Assembly: GCF_002022665.1 (NCBI RefSeq)
Contig: NZ_CP019788.1
Coordinates: forward strand, 682,001 to 746,000
Length of the DNA stretch: 64,000 bases
Direction: 5' to 3'
DNA from: Bartonella sp. JB63
GTDB lineage: Bacteria; Pseudomonadota; Alphaproteobacteria; Rhizobiales; Rhizobiaceae
Under the pieces are notes generated by a model. That model was not told the DNA's origin, made no database searches, and was given only the letters and a program-made list of their open reading frames with translations. Positions 37,804 to 48,403 of the stretch are shown in pieces (position 1 is the first letter of the stretch; every line of letters begins with the position of its first letter). The position numbers were made by a program, and so were the translations under genes.

Positions 37804-40395
37804 ATGAACATTGTTATCGTTGAATCTCCAGCAAAAGCAAAAACAATTAATAAGTATCTTGGATCTCAATACAAAGTCATAGCATCTTTTGGGCATGTAC
37901 GTGATTTATCTGCAAAAAACGGCTCTGTTCTTCCTGATAAAGATTTTGCTATGAAATGGGATATCGATGCTGCTTCCGCAAAACGTTTGAACGAAATAGC
38001 AAAGGCAATCAAAGAAGCCGATAACCTTATCTTAGCAACAGACCCTGATCGTGAGGGAGAAGCTATTTCATGGCATATTCTCGATATTCTAAAACAAAAA
38101 AAAGTTTTAAATAACAAACCTATTAAACGAGTTGTTTTTAATGCAATCACAAAAAAATCCGTTCTTGATGCTATGAAGAACCCCCGCGATATTGATACAT
38201 CGCTTGTAGACGCTTATCTTGCACGTCGAGCTCTTGACTATCTGGTTGGTTTTACTCTCTCACCTGTTTTATGGCGCAAACTACCAGGTGCTCGTTCCGC
38301 TGGTCGCGTCCAATCTGTTGCCTTACGTATCATTTGCAATCGCGAATCAGAGATAGAGCAATTCATTAAAGAAGATTATTGGTCAATTACGACGTACTTA
38401 AAAACACCTCAAGATAACATTTTTCATGCACGATTAACAGAATTTAACCATAAAAAACTTGGTAAGCTTGATATTAGATCCCAAGAACAAGCAGATCAAA
38501 TCCTCTTTATGTTGAAAAAAGCAAATTATCGCACATTAAATATTGAAGCAAAGCCCGTAAAAAGGAATCCTTCTCCACCATTTACAACATCTACATTACA
38601 ACAGGCTGCTTCTTCAAAATTAGGTTTTTCAGCTTCTCGCACAATGCAGGTTGCCCAAAAGCTTTATGAAGGTATTGAAATCAATGGTGAAACAGCAGGG
38701 CTTATTACTTATATGCGTACTGATGGGGTACAAATGGCTACAGAAGCTATTGATACAGCACGAAAGGCAATTATTGATTCCTTTGGAAGCCATTATGTTC
38801 CTGAGAAGCCCCGTTTTTATTCAACAAAAGCTAAGAATGCACAAGAAGCACATGAGGCTATTCGTCCTACAGATTTTAAACGTCATCCTAATCAAGTATG
38901 CAATGTTCTCGATAGCGATCAAGCAAAACTCTATGAATTAATATGGAAACGCGCTATTGCAAGCCAAATGCGTTCTGCTGAAATTGAACGTACAACAGTT
39001 GAAATTGAAGCATTTCAAGAAGAAAACCACGCTAATTTGCGTGCAATAGGTTCCGTTATTCGTTTTGATGGCTTCATTTCTGCTTATACAGATCCAAAAG
39101 AAGAAGAAAACAATGAGGAAGATGAAGCAACACGTCTTCCGCAGATTAATGTTGGAGAATCACTTAAAAAAGAAAAAGTTGAGTCGATACAACATACTAC
39201 AGAACCTCCTCCTCGTTATTCCGAATCTGCATTAATTAAAAAGCTTGAAGAATTAGGAATTGGCAGACCTTCAACTTATGCATCTACATTAAGTACACTT
39301 TGTGATCGTGGGTATATCATAACGGATAAACGGAAACTTATTCCTGCTGTTAAAGGACGTATCGTTACAGCCTTTCTTGAAAATTTTTTTAATCGCTATG
39401 TAGAATACGGCTTTACAGCAGACCTTGAAGAAAAATTAGATCTTATATCAGATGGAAAGCTTTCTTGGAAAGATGTTTTACGCGATTTTTGGGATGAATT
39501 TAATGCATCTATTACTAATATCCAAGAACTTCGTATAATGAATGTTCTTGATGTTTTAAACGTAACGTTAGCTCCTCTAGCTTTCCCCGCACGTGAAGAT
39601 GGAAGTGATTGCCGCTCTTGCCCCCTTTGTACAAATGGCCAACTGTCACTAAAATTAGGACGTTACGGCGCATTTGTTGGCTGTTCTAATTATCCTGAAT
39701 GTAAATATACATGTCAATTGGGAATAGATATAGAAGAGCAAAGTAAAGCTGTGCATAATGATGAACCTATTATACTTGGTATTGATCCTAAAACAGGAAA
39801 AGATATTTCCCTTCGTAATGGCCGCTTTGGTCCATATATTCAACTTGGTGAAAGTAAAGAAATTAAGCGTGCAAGTTTACCTAAAGGATGGCAAATAGAA
39901 AATATTGATTTCAATAAAGCTTTAGCTTTATTATCTCTACCTCGTGAAGTTGGAATTCATCCTGAAACAGGAAAAACAATTATAGCTGCAATTGGACGGT
40001 ATGGTCCTTATCTTGTTCATGATGGACAATATGTAAACCTTTTTAGTATAGATGAAGCCTTTGATATTGGCATTAATCGCGCTATTACAATACTTGCTGA
40101 GAAAAAAAACAATGAAACAAACCAATGTAGAATAACACCTGCCGCGCTAGCAACATTAGGAGATCACCCAGAAGGTGGAACAATTACTATACGTGATGGA
40201 CGTTACGGTCCATATGTTAACTGGAATAAAATTAATGCCACTTTACCAAAGGATAAAGATCCAGTTACAGTAACACTTTCAGAAGCATTAGAACTTATAT
40301 CAGCTAAAGCATCGACTAAAAAAACAGCACGAAAAGCCACTTCAAAAAAGAAGCTAGCATCTAAAAAAGCTTCATCCCAAAAAGAGAAAGCATAA
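37804..40395 (+). CDS. topA: DNA topoisomerase I
   Basis: This type IA topoisomerase of 863 residues relaxes negative supercoils. The Toprim domain starts at NIVIVESPAKAKTI and includes DPDREGEAISWH. The active-site tyrosine lies in GLITYMRTDG, about residue 310. One zinc-binding module with CRSCPLC and CSNYPECKYTC is followed by several GRYGPY or GRFGPY repeats of the alphaproteobacterial C-terminal type, then a Lys/Ala-rich tail of about 30 residues. ATG 37804 gives the canonical N-terminus; an in-frame TTG at 37780 has AAGGA upstream and cannot be excluded. rnr follows after 3 bp. Confidence 0.95.
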   Translation: MNIVIVESPAKAKTINKYLGSQYKVIASFGHVRDLSAKNGSVLPDKDFAMKWDIDAASAKRLNEIAKAIKEADNLILATDPDREGEAISWHILDILKQKKVLNNKPIKRVVFNAITKKSVLDAMKNPRDIDTSLVDAYLARRALDYLVGFTLSPVLWRKLPGARSAGRVQSVALRIICNRESEIEQFIKEDYWSITTYLKTPQDNIFHARLTEFNHKKLGKLDIRSQEQADQILFMLKKANYRTLNIEAKPVKRNPSPPFTTSTLQQAASSKLGFSASRTMQVAQKLYEGIEINGETAGLITYMRTDGVQMATEAIDTARKAIIDSFGSHYVPEKPRFYSTKAKNAQEAHEAIRPTDFKRHPNQVCNVLDSDQAKLYELIWKRAIASQMRSAEIERTTVEIEAFQEENHANLRAIGSVIRFDGFISAYTDPKEEENNEEDEATRLPQINVGESLKKEKVESIQHTTEPPPRYSESALIKKLEELGIGRPSTYASTLSTLCDRGYIITDKRKLIPAVKGRIVTAFLENFFNRYVEYGFTADLEEKLDLISDGKLSWKDVLRDFWDEFNASITNIQELRIMNVLDVLNVTLAPLAFPAREDGSDCRSCPLCTNGQLSLKLGRYGAFVGCSNYPECKYTCQLGIDIEEQSKAVHNDEPIILGIDPKTGKDISLRNGRFGPYIQLGESKEIKRASLPKGWQIENIDFNKALALLSLPREVGIHPETGKTIIAAIGRYGPYLVHDGQYVNLFSIDEAFDIGINRAITILAEKKNNETNQCRITPAALATLGDHPEGGTITIRDGRYGPYVNWNKINATLPKDKDPVTVTLSEALELISAKASTKKTARKATSKKKLASKKASSQKEKA

Positions 40396-40398
40396 ATT

Positions 40399-42597
40399 TT
40401 GGCTAAAAGCGAGAAAAAAACAAAATATTTTCAATTATCTAATATTAAGCGGCTACCTAATAAATCAAAAATTCTACCCTCTATTACTAATAATCCTAGC
40501 CAATCAAGTAAACAAAAAAATTTAATTATCAAAAAGGCATTACCACCTATTACTTTAGTCAAAGTTAGTGCACTTAATAAAGACGGTGATTTTATTGCAA
40601 AACCTGTTGAATGGCCAAATGATCCAAAGCCCAATATTCGGATATCTTCTTCTCATCGCACAAAACGAATAAGCATTAGTATTGGAGATCACGTTCTTGT
40701 AAAAATTTTTCGAAATAAAGTTTTTCAAAATTCCCACTATACAGGACGAATTATCCGCAAGATTGATAGGAAAAAAAGAAAAATGCTTGGTATAGTGAGA
40801 AAATTAGAAAACGGAGAATGGCAGCTTGATCCAATAGAACGTAAAAATAATGAACTTATTATTGATATGTCTACGAAAATAGATATAAAAGCTGGTGATC
40901 TTGTCGAAGTTGAAATTAAAGACATTCCTAATGACAGACTCAAGTATGCAAAAATAAGAAATATTCTAGGGCACATTGATAATGAAACAGAACTTTCAAT
41001 GATTGCTCTTATATCAAAAGAAATTCCTTATATTTTTTCTTCAGATGCCCTTGATCAAGCCAAAAATCTAAAGCCTGATAATACAATTAACCGTGAAGAT
41101 TGGCGACAATTATCTTTTATTACAATTGATCCCCCAGATGCAAAAGACCATGATGATGCAGTTTATGCAATAAAAGATGAAAGCCCTACCAATATTGGAG
41201 GCTGGATTATTAATATCGCGATTGCGGATGTTTCTTGCTATATAAAAGCAGGAAGTACTCTAGACCAGGAAGCATTAAAACGAGGAAACTCTGTTTATTT
41301 TCCTGATTGTGTTATACCAATGCTACCAGAACATATTTCTAATGATTTATGCTCATTGCATGAAGGAAAAGATAGGCCTGCATTAGCTGTTCGTATGATT
41401 TTTGATGCGAATGGAAACAAACGTAAACATAGTTTCCATCGTATTGTAATGCGTACAGCAGCCAAACTATCTTATCAAGAAGTACAATGTGCAATTGAAG
41501 GAAATACGAATAAGAAAACGGCTCCCCTACTTAAAAACATTTTGCAACCATTATGGGATGCTTATTCCTGCCTTAAAATTGCGCGCAATCACCGACAACC
41601 ATTAGAATTAGAAGTACCAGAAACAAAAATTATTCTTGATCAAAATGGATATATTAAAGATGTTATGATTTTACCTCACCTAGAGGCACATCGCTTAATT
41701 GAAGAATTCATGATACAAGCTAATATTGCAGCTGCTGAAACATTAAAAGAATATCATCAACCCTTCATTTATCGTATTCATGATAGGCCATCTCTTGCAA
41801 AACAGAAAATGCTCCAGAACTTTCTCAAAAGTCTGCGAATATCAACTGCTAGAGGAACTGAGCTTACATCAGCACAGCTTAATAATATCCTTATAAAAGT
41901 TATGAACACACAACAACAGGAACTAGTAAACCAGGTTATTTTACGCTCGCAATCTCAAGCTGAGTATAATCCTAAAAATATAGGCCATTTTGGTTTAAAT
42001 TTACATAATTATACACATTTTACCTCACCAATTCGCCGTTATGCTGATTTAATTATTCATCGAGCACTTATAAAAGCTCTGCAATTAGGTAATGATGCAC
42101 TCACAGATGAACAAGAGCAAAATCTTGCAAAAATCGCCACTCAGATTTCTTTACATGAACGCCGTGCAATAATAGCAGAACGAGAAACTGTTGATCGGCT
42201 TGTTGCGCATTATTTAGCTAATAAAATTGGACATTCATTTGGAGCCCGTGTTTCAGGAGTTATAAAAGCAGGTCTTTTTATCGCGCTTGATAAATTAAAC
42301 GTAGATGGTTTCGTGCCTATTGCTACACTTAAAAGTGATTATTACTATTTCGACGAAGTACAGCACGCCCTTATAGGAAAACGTAGCCGTAAATGTTATC
42401 AACTTGGTGATATAGTCGAAGTAAAGATTCTAGAAGTACAACCTTTTTCTGGCTCTTTATATTTTGAAATGTTAACAAAACCTCGTCAGATAACTTTTTC
42501 ACCTATCTCCTACAAAAAAAATAAATCTATAGTAAAAAAACGAAATCATGTTTTTGATACAAAGAAGACAACACTAAATGAAAGATCAAAAAATTAA
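40399..42597 (+). CDS. rnr: Ribonuclease R
   Basis: RNase R is a processive 3'-5' exoribonuclease that degrades structured RNA. The 732-residue protein has two cold-shock-like domains, the RNB catalytic domain with DPPDAKDHDDAVYA (acidic metal ligands), SICSL-like NDLCSLHEGKDR, and HFTSPIRRYADLIIHR. It ends with an S1 domain (GARVSGVIKAGLFIAL) and a short basic tail. The start is TTG at 40399, 3 bp after topA; no ATG is available close by. Co-transcription with topA is likely. Confidence 0.94.
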   Translation: MAKSEKKTKYFQLSNIKRLPNKSKILPSITNNPSQSSKQKNLIIKKALPPITLVKVSALNKDGDFIAKPVEWPNDPKPNIRISSSHRTKRISISIGDHVLVKIFRNKVFQNSHYTGRIIRKIDRKKRKMLGIVRKLENGEWQLDPIERKNNELIIDMSTKIDIKAGDLVEVEIKDIPNDRLKYAKIRNILGHIDNETELSMIALISKEIPYIFSSDALDQAKNLKPDNTINREDWRQLSFITIDPPDAKDHDDAVYAIKDESPTNIGGWIINIAIADVSCYIKAGSTLDQEALKRGNSVYFPDCVIPMLPEHISNDLCSLHEGKDRPALAVRMIFDANGNKRKHSFHRIVMRTAAKLSYQEVQCAIEGNTNKKTAPLLKNILQPLWDAYSCLKIARNHRQPLELEVPETKIILDQNGYIKDVMILPHLEAHRLIEEFMIQANIAAAETLKEYHQPFIYRIHDRPSLAKQKMLQNFLKSLRISTARGTELTSAQLNNILIKVMNTQQQELVNQVILRSQSQAEYNPKNIGHFGLNLHNYTHFTSPIRRYADLIIHRALIKALQLGNDALTDEQEQNLAKIATQISLHERRAIIAERETVDRLVAHYLANKIGHSFGARVSGVIKAGLFIALDKLNVDGFVPIATLKSDYYYFDEVQHALIGKRSRKCYQLGDIVEVKILEVQPFSGSLYFEMLTKPRQITFSPISYKKNKSIVKKRNHVFDTKKTTLNERSKN

Positions 42598-43137
42598 AAG
42601 CTATAATAAATCAAAAACAATATTTACTTAAAAAAGCAATTGATTGTTTACTACATTTGTATAAATTATTTTAAGGTTATTATTCCTATCAAGTCATTTA
42701 TAGTATTACTACACTAACAGTGATTTAAGAAAAATCTTTATTTCTCAACATTTTTTTAAATAAGATATAAATAAAAAGCACTATTAAGAAATAACTATAT
42801 CACCAATATTTCTAAATTAAGGGATTATTTTAAAAACTCTTGTCATTGTATTATTATTTAATTCATACTTTTTCTCTATTTAGCTATGTGTAATGGCTTG
42901 ATATGATTCTTATCTTGATTGATAAAAAACTCTTATTTGAATATATTATAAAATATGCAACATACAGATCTGTCTACCTTTTATCATCTAAAAATATACA
43001 TAATTATTACGCAGGCTATGTGCTACGTTATAAATGCTACTTTTTTAAAGTACAATTTTCTTTTTCTATTTCCAACTAAATTTGGCACTAATCATAAGAT
43101 CTGAATATAAAATAAAATTTACAATTAAACTCCCCTC
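42598..43137. other. AT-rich intergenic region between rnr and the MFS gene
   Basis: These 540 bp hold no recognisable gene. The composition is strongly AT-rich with many T-tracts, and no clear hairpin or repeat pair was found. As I recall, a small membrane-protein gene (DUF983) often follows rnr in relatives; I see no trace of it. Confidence 0.4.
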
Positions 43138-44310
43138 ATGATGAACAAAACCTTCAAATTCCCAAACAATTCTTTGCATGCAATTATTGCCGCGATTACC
43201 ACCATTGGTGCTGTTGGTATAGCGTTAGGAATGGGAACACAACTTATTTCGTTGCTAATGACTGAAAAAGGATTTTCAAACAGTATTATCGGTTATAGTG
43301 GAGCAATCGGTGGGGTAGCAACAATTATTGCAGCCACTTTGGCTGCTCGGATAGCCTTATATCTCGGTGTTGTCGAATCAATGTTGCTTATGATGGTTTT
43401 TGGTTCTCTAAGCTTTTTAGGATTCTATTTCTTCGAATCGATATGGATTTGGTTCATTTTGCGATTTACACTGCATTTTGCTATGACAATTATATTTATT
43501 CTATCAGAATTTTGGATCAATAACGCTTCTCCACCTCAAAGGCGCAGTTTGATAATTTCTATCTATGCTATTACTTTAGGCCTAGGATTTATTTTAGGCC
43601 CAATGCTATTAGAAAAAATAGGAACACAAGATTTTATACCCTTTGGTACTGGCTGTCTTCTTATTATAATTGCTATCATACCCCTTCTTTCTGCCTGGAA
43701 ACTAAGCCCAAAATTTCAAAGTAAAGAAAATACAACATTTTTTTCACATATTTTTCGTGTTCCTACCTCAACAATGGCAGCACTTATTTATGGTGCTATC
43801 CAAATGGGAACACTAACACTTATAACACCTTTTATTTTATCAATTGGATATAATAAAAATGAATCCATACATTTTATGGAAATCCTTGCTCTCGGAAATA
43901 TCCTGCTTTTAATTCCTATAAGCTTCATAAGTGATTATCTAAAAGATAAGCGCTATTCCCTAATGGGCTGTGCCATCTTAGGATTGATTGGAACTCTTAT
44001 TATACCAAGGATAGCAGAGCATCAATTGATTTTGATGATTGACCTTTTCTTACTTGGTGGTATACCTGCAGGTCTTTATACAATTGGGCTTGCACAACTT
44101 GGTACATATCTTAAAGGACAAGAGCTTGCTGCGGCTAACTCTGCTTTTATTTTTTGCTATGGCATTGGTATACTTATTGGGCCAGCTATTATTGGTCAAA
44201 TAATGGATATGTTTAAACCATTTGGCTTTTCTTTGGCAATCGCCTGTTTTTTTAGCTTATATATCATTTTAGTGCTCATCCAACTAATTAGAAAGTCAAA
44301 CAACTCTTGA
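43138..44310 (+). CDS. Major facilitator superfamily transporter
   Basis: This 390-residue protein has twelve predicted membrane segments. The N-terminal half begins with AIIAAITTIGAVGIALGMGTQLISLLM, and the sequence SEFWINNASPPQRRSLIISIYAI corresponds to the conserved helix 4-5 region of YfkF/YcaD-like sugar-phosphate or drug transporters. Tandem ATG codons at 43138 and 43141 are possible starts. It stands upstream of rpmG on the same strand. The substrate is unknown. Confidence 0.85.
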   Translation: MMNKTFKFPNNSLHAIIAAITTIGAVGIALGMGTQLISLLMTEKGFSNSIIGYSGAIGGVATIIAATLAARIALYLGVVESMLLMMVFGSLSFLGFYFFESIWIWFILRFTLHFAMTIIFILSEFWINNASPPQRRSLIISIYAITLGLGFILGPMLLEKIGTQDFIPFGTGCLLIIIAIIPLLSAWKLSPKFQSKENTTFFSHIFRVPTSTMAALIYGAIQMGTLTLITPFILSIGYNKNESIHFMEILALGNILLLIPISFISDYLKDKRYSLMGCAILGLIGTLIIPRIAEHQLILMIDLFLLGGIPAGLYTIGLAQLGTYLKGQELAAANSAFIFCYGIGILIGPAIIGQIMDMFKPFGFSLAIACFFSLYIILVLIQLIRKSNNS

Positions 44311-44407
44311 CTTTTTGTAGAACATCCGTAGTGTTTATATGTAATTGCATCAAAAGTAAATTTTGATAGCGAAGTAGTACTATTTTCAATATAACGGGAC
44401 TCTTATT

Positions 44408-44575
44408 ATGGCTAAGGCAGCAACCATTAAGATTAAGCTTTTGTCGACTGCAGATACTGGTTTTTTTTATGTAACAAAGAAAAATAGCCGCACAATGACA
44501 GATAAAATGAACAAACGTAAATATGACCCAATTGTCAAAAAACATGTTGAGTTTAAAGAAACAAAAATTAAATAA
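44408..44575 (+). CDS. rpmG: 50S ribosomal protein L33
   Basis: This short gene encodes 55 residues starting [20 protein letters not shown], continuing with [10 protein letters not shown] and ending FKETKIK, the zinc-free (Cys-less) form of ribosomal protein L33. Its length and sequence agree with alphaproteobacterial L33. It follows the MFS gene by 97 bp. Confidence 0.95.
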   Translation: MAKAATIKIKLLSTADTGFFYVTKKNSRTMTDKMNKRKYDPIVKKHVEFKETKIK

Positions 44576-44818
44576 TTAAGTTTTTCGTTTAAATTATTTA
44601 AATTGGTAATACTATAAATAGGAATACATAGTATATTACAGTAATTGTTTCGTAATTTAAAGATTCTTCATAAAACGCTTTTATTTCTAAGCTTTACAAT
44701 ATAAATAAATATAAGCGGAATAATTACAATCTTTTAACTTTAGTTTTAATATTTTGTATCAAAGAATATTTATCTTATTAAGAGGTGCATCTATTTTTAA
44801 TAGAATAATTACTTTTCT

Positions 44819-44836
44819 ATAAATACAAAGAGCTTA
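44819..44836. repeat. 18-bp inverted repeat, left copy
   Basis: ATAAATACAAAGAGCTTA here is the exact reverse complement of 46800-46817. The two copies bracket the fumarate hydratase remnant. Confidence 0.6.
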
Positions 44837-44888
44837 CGAAAATTTAACATTTATTTTTTGTAAAATCATTCATTATTCATAACGATAA

Positions 44889-44922
44889 TAAAAAAACTAT
44901 ATATATTATTATAGTTTTTTTA
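44889..44922. terminator. Possible bidirectional terminator hairpin
   Basis: AAAAAACTATA (44891-44901) and TATAGTTTTTT (44910-44920) pair perfectly, and the stem extends by two more base pairs. The stem is AT-rich and ends in a T-run on both strands. It lies about 315 bp after rpmG and 130 bp before the fumarase remnant. The low GC makes its strength doubtful. Confidence 0.4.
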
Positions 44923-45053
44923 AAAGTTACAAATTATCTTTATTAAGATAAATTTAAATGCTGATTTTAAGATATTAATCTGTTCTTCATCCTTTAAAAA
45001 GTAAGATAAATTAATAAATCTACATAGAATACAGAATAGTGGAAAAGAATTAA

Positions 45054-46676
45054 TTGGATTTATTTACTTATAAAAAAGATAAAACAGTTTATAAAAAAAT
45101 TTCTGCTTCATACGTAAAACTTGATACATATCGAAATCAAGAAATAATTATTGTCAAAAAAAAATGTCTTAAACTTCTTGCTGACTATGCATTTTCGGAT
45201 ATCAACCATATTATCTATTACATTCCAGTTATCTAAAATAATTAGCAAATATTCTTTCAGATCCTGAAGCTACTGATAATGATAAATGTGTTGCCTATGA
45301 CCTTTAAAAAAATGAAAATATATCCTCAAGTGGCATCCTTTCGATATGCCAAGAACTAGAAACAGCAATTATCATGGGTAAAAAAGGCCATCATATAGGA
45401 CTGATGGAAATGATATTGATGCTTTTTTTATCAGAAGGAGTTTTAAGCACCTATACACGAAAAATTGAGCTATTCGCAAATTGTTCCTCTTTCTATGTTT
45501 GACAAAAAAATACACAAAACAACCTATCTGCTCAAATTTATCTTTATGACCAAAGAGAAGACTTATTATAAGTTTTTCTTTATAGCTAAAGAAGGTGAAT
45601 CTGCAAATAAAACTTTTTTCTATCAAGGTATTCCATCTTACTATCACATGATCGTTTAATTAACTTTTTACAAAACAAAATTCATGCACTAGGAATAGCA
45701 GCCTACCTTCCCTACCACTTGCTATTGTCATAGGTCGAACTTCTGCAGAAATGAATTTAAAAACAGTTAAGCTTACTTCCCCTCACTATCTTGATAAACT
45801 TCCTAATAAAAGCTCGCAAAAAGTGTATGCTTTCCATAGCCTTGAAATGGAAAAAACAATTCAAAAACTAACCCAGAAAATGGGAATAAGAGCACAATTT
45901 GGTGGAAAATATTTTTGTCATGATGTTCATTTTATTCATCTTACTCGTCTTCCGTGCCATAGTGCTTCTCTACCAATTCGTTTAGGAGAATCTTGTTCTA
46001 CAGATCACCAAGCACTCGGTAAAATCACTAAAGAGAGTATCTTACTTGAACAACTTGAAAGAGACGCAGCGTAATAGTAATAATATGCCTGATATTGATC
46101 AAAAAAATTGACAGAGCATGTATTAAAATTGACCTAAATCAACCATAGACAAAATCTTAAAGGAATTAGGAAAACACCCTGTTAAAACAAGAGTGTCTCT
46201 TACGGAGACAATTATTGTTGCCCTCGATTGGCAAATGCAAAAATTGGTGAGCCTTTAGAATAAAGTGAACCTACACCAGATTATTTTAAATAATCATCCT
46301 ATTTACTATGCCGATCCATATGCCGGTTCAGCAAAAACGCCAGAGGGATATACGTCTGGCTCATTTGGCTCTACAATAGCTAGACGAATGGACGCCTTCG
46401 CTAACTAATTTCAATCACTGAAAGGATCTATGATAATGTTAGAAAAAGGTAATCGTTCACAAGTGGTTCGTGATTCTTGCTCAAAACACGGTCCGTTTAT
46501 ATCGATTCAATTGGTAGCTCAGCAGCCAATCTAGCACAAAACTGCATTAAAAAAATTGACATCGTAGAATACCCAGAATTAGGTATAGAGGCTATATAGC
46601 GAATTGAAGTTGAAGATTTTCCTGCTTTTATCATTATTGATAATAAATACCAATAATTTCTCTGAAGAATTCAATT
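45054..46676 (+). pseudogene. Class I fumarate hydratase (FumA/FumB type), degraded
   Basis: Fragments in all three plus-strand frames match, in order, a 4Fe-4S fumarase of about 548 residues. They are the N-terminal YRNQEIIIVKKKCLKLLADY, then AIIMGKKGHHI, SQIVPLSMFDKK, FIAKEGESANKTFFYQG, NLKTVKLTSPHYLDKLP, GAQFGGKYFCHDVHFI, then [31 protein letters not shown] and finally IEVEDFPAFIIIDN. At least five frame changes and several stops interrupt it. The cluster cysteine segment near PTCQDTG reads SICQELE. The span (about 1,620 bp) equals a full gene, so decay has been by small changes, not large deletion. No active product is expected. Confidence 0.9.
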
Positions 46677-46799
46677 TAAGCTAGTTATTAAAGTCAATAG
46701 TATATTAATCGCTAACTTCTTTTAAAAAAGTAAAATTCTCACAATTTTTTTATAATACTGAAATTAATAGTTTTTTAATCTTTTAATTGAATAAAGAAA

Positions 46800-46817
46800 T
46801 AAGCTCTTTGTATTTAT
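46800..46817. repeat. 18-bp inverted repeat, right copy
   Basis: TAAGCTCTTTGTATTTAT is the exact reverse complement of 44819-44836. The rest of 46677-47151 is AT-rich and shows no gene. Confidence 0.6.
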
Positions 46818-47151
46818 GAAAAAAACATTTCTATAATATCTTTTTATCATTCTAATAAAAATATTTTTTATTAATTTAATAATTTTAACTGCAATATTTT
46901 TTTTATTATTGATGATGAAAAATAACAAATTCCCAGCTATTTTTAATAGAAACTACCATAAAATATAAATTTATATCCAAATGATCAATATAATTTATTT
47001 GATAGCAAATGTTATCTCGCCATCATTAGCACTAAAATATATTTATATATAAAGTGCAATAAATCCTTTTCAAACTTAGAAAGTTAGTACAACAGATTAC
47101 CGATATATTACCTAACTAATAACATAATTACACCATTATAATTCCTAGTTC

Positions 47152-47724
47152 ATGAAAATAAATACCTTTCCTTATAATTCGAATAGTTTCAGTAAAAAAT
47201 TTATCATTTTCAGTGTCATTATGATAATTATTGTTCTTATTAATGAAACAATTTATTCGAGATCCACCATAGCACAAATCCCAAGCATAATTTCCGTTCC
47301 CCCAAAATCTATAAAAGGTAACGTATTAGTCATTGATGGTGATTCAATTAAGATTGCTGATGTTATAATTCGACTTGCAGGAATCGATGCTCCTGAGCTC
47401 AATCAATTTTGCGGCATAAAAAAAGAACGTTATGCATGCGGCTTCCAAGCTAAAAAAAAATTAGAAAAACTTATAGATAATCAATCTGTTACGTGTCATT
47501 GGTCTAAAAAAGACAAATATCACCGTATTCTTGCTATATGTGGAACAAAAAAAGTTAATAACATTAACGCAGCGATGGTGCGTAATGGTTGGGCTATAAG
47601 CTTCTATAGCTATCGTAAAGAAGAACAAGAAGCCAAAAAACAAAAAAAAGGAATATGGCAGTCAAGTTTTCAAAAACCGCAAAAATGGCGTAAATCTCAT
47701 TCCCGTGTAAATAAAGTAAAGTAA
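47152..47724 (+). CDS. Exported or membrane-anchored thermonuclease (SNase-like) family protein
   Basis: This 190-residue protein has an N-terminal hydrophobic segment (about residues 17-33) that serves as a signal or anchor. The staphylococcal nuclease-like domain at residues 60-170 shows the metal-binding VIDGDSIKI, the motif RLAGIDAPELNQ with the catalytic Arg, a C-pair (FCG and YACG) and KYHRILAIC with the second Arg. The C-terminus is Lys-rich. Such proteins are common in Hyphomicrobiales and may degrade nucleic acid outside the cytoplasm. The three catalytic positions look intact. Confidence 0.88.
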   Translation: MKINTFPYNSNSFSKKFIIFSVIMIIIVLINETIYSRSTIAQIPSIISVPPKSIKGNVLVIDGDSIKIADVIIRLAGIDAPELNQFCGIKKERYACGFQAKKKLEKLIDNQSVTCHWSKKDKYHRILAICGTKKVNNINAAMVRNGWAISFYSYRKEEQEAKKQKKGIWQSSFQKPQKWRKSHSRVNKVK

Positions 47725-47767
47725 TCTATTGCCTACATAACAATATCTTTCTAATTTCTTATTTATC

Positions 47768-48403
47768 ATGAACCAACGACAATGTGATCATATTATCAAA
47801 TTAGAAAAGGACATTCATTCTTGCCGTATTTGTATCAAACATCCACATTATCTTCCTCCTCTTCCTCATGAACCAAGACCTGTTGTTTATTTATCCAATA
47901 CTGCTTCTATTGCAATTGCAGGGCAAGCGCCAGGATTACGTGTGCATGAAAGCTCTATACCTTTTAATGATCGTTCTGGCATAAGATTACGTAATTGGCT
48001 TGATGTAACAAGCGATGAATTTTACAATAGATCCCTATTTGCTATTGTTCCTATGGGATTTTGCTTTCCTGGTTACGATCAAAACAAATCTGATTTACCG
48101 CCAAGAAGTGAATGTCGAGAAATATGGCATGAAAAAGTATTTCAAGCTATGCCACAAATAAAACTTGTCCTTGCGATTGGAAGTTATGCGCAAAAATGGC
48201 ATATTGCAAACCTAAAACATAAGACTGTCTCCGCAACCGTCAGTGATTGGAAAAACATCATATCCATACGTCAACCCCGAGGATATAATGTCATGCCTTT
48301 GCCTCATCCATCATGGCGAAATACTTTTTGGTTACAAAAACACCCATGGTTTAATAATGAGCTTATTGTACATCTTCGCTGTTTAGTACGTAAATTCTTA
48401 TAA
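47768..48403 (+). CDS. Uracil-DNA glycosylase family protein
   Basis: This 211-residue protein of the UDG superfamily, in the subgroup common in alphaproteobacteria, has CRIC near the N-terminus, the motif GQAPGLRVHESSIPFNDRSG (equivalent to motif 1) and the C-terminal PLPHPSWRN (motif 2 region). Family members remove uracil or related damage from DNA, but activity of this subgroup is not well established. It lies 43 bp after the nuclease gene on the same strand and is probably co-transcribed. Confidence 0.85.
   Translation: MNQRQCDHIIKLEKDIHSCRICIKHPHYLPPLPHEPRPVVYLSNTASIAIAGQAPGLRVHESSIPFNDRSGIRLRNWLDVTSDEFYNRSLFAIVPMGFCFPGYDQNKSDLPPRSECREIWHEKVFQAMPQIKLVLAIGSYAQKWHIANLKHKTVSATVSDWKNIISIRQPRGYNVMPLPHPSWRNTFWLQKHPWFNNELIVHLRCLVRKFL

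Noticed and set aside
45054..46074. Three separate small genes (60, 64 and 107 codons)
   Set aside because: They are fragments of one decayed class I fumarase in different frames, not independent genes.
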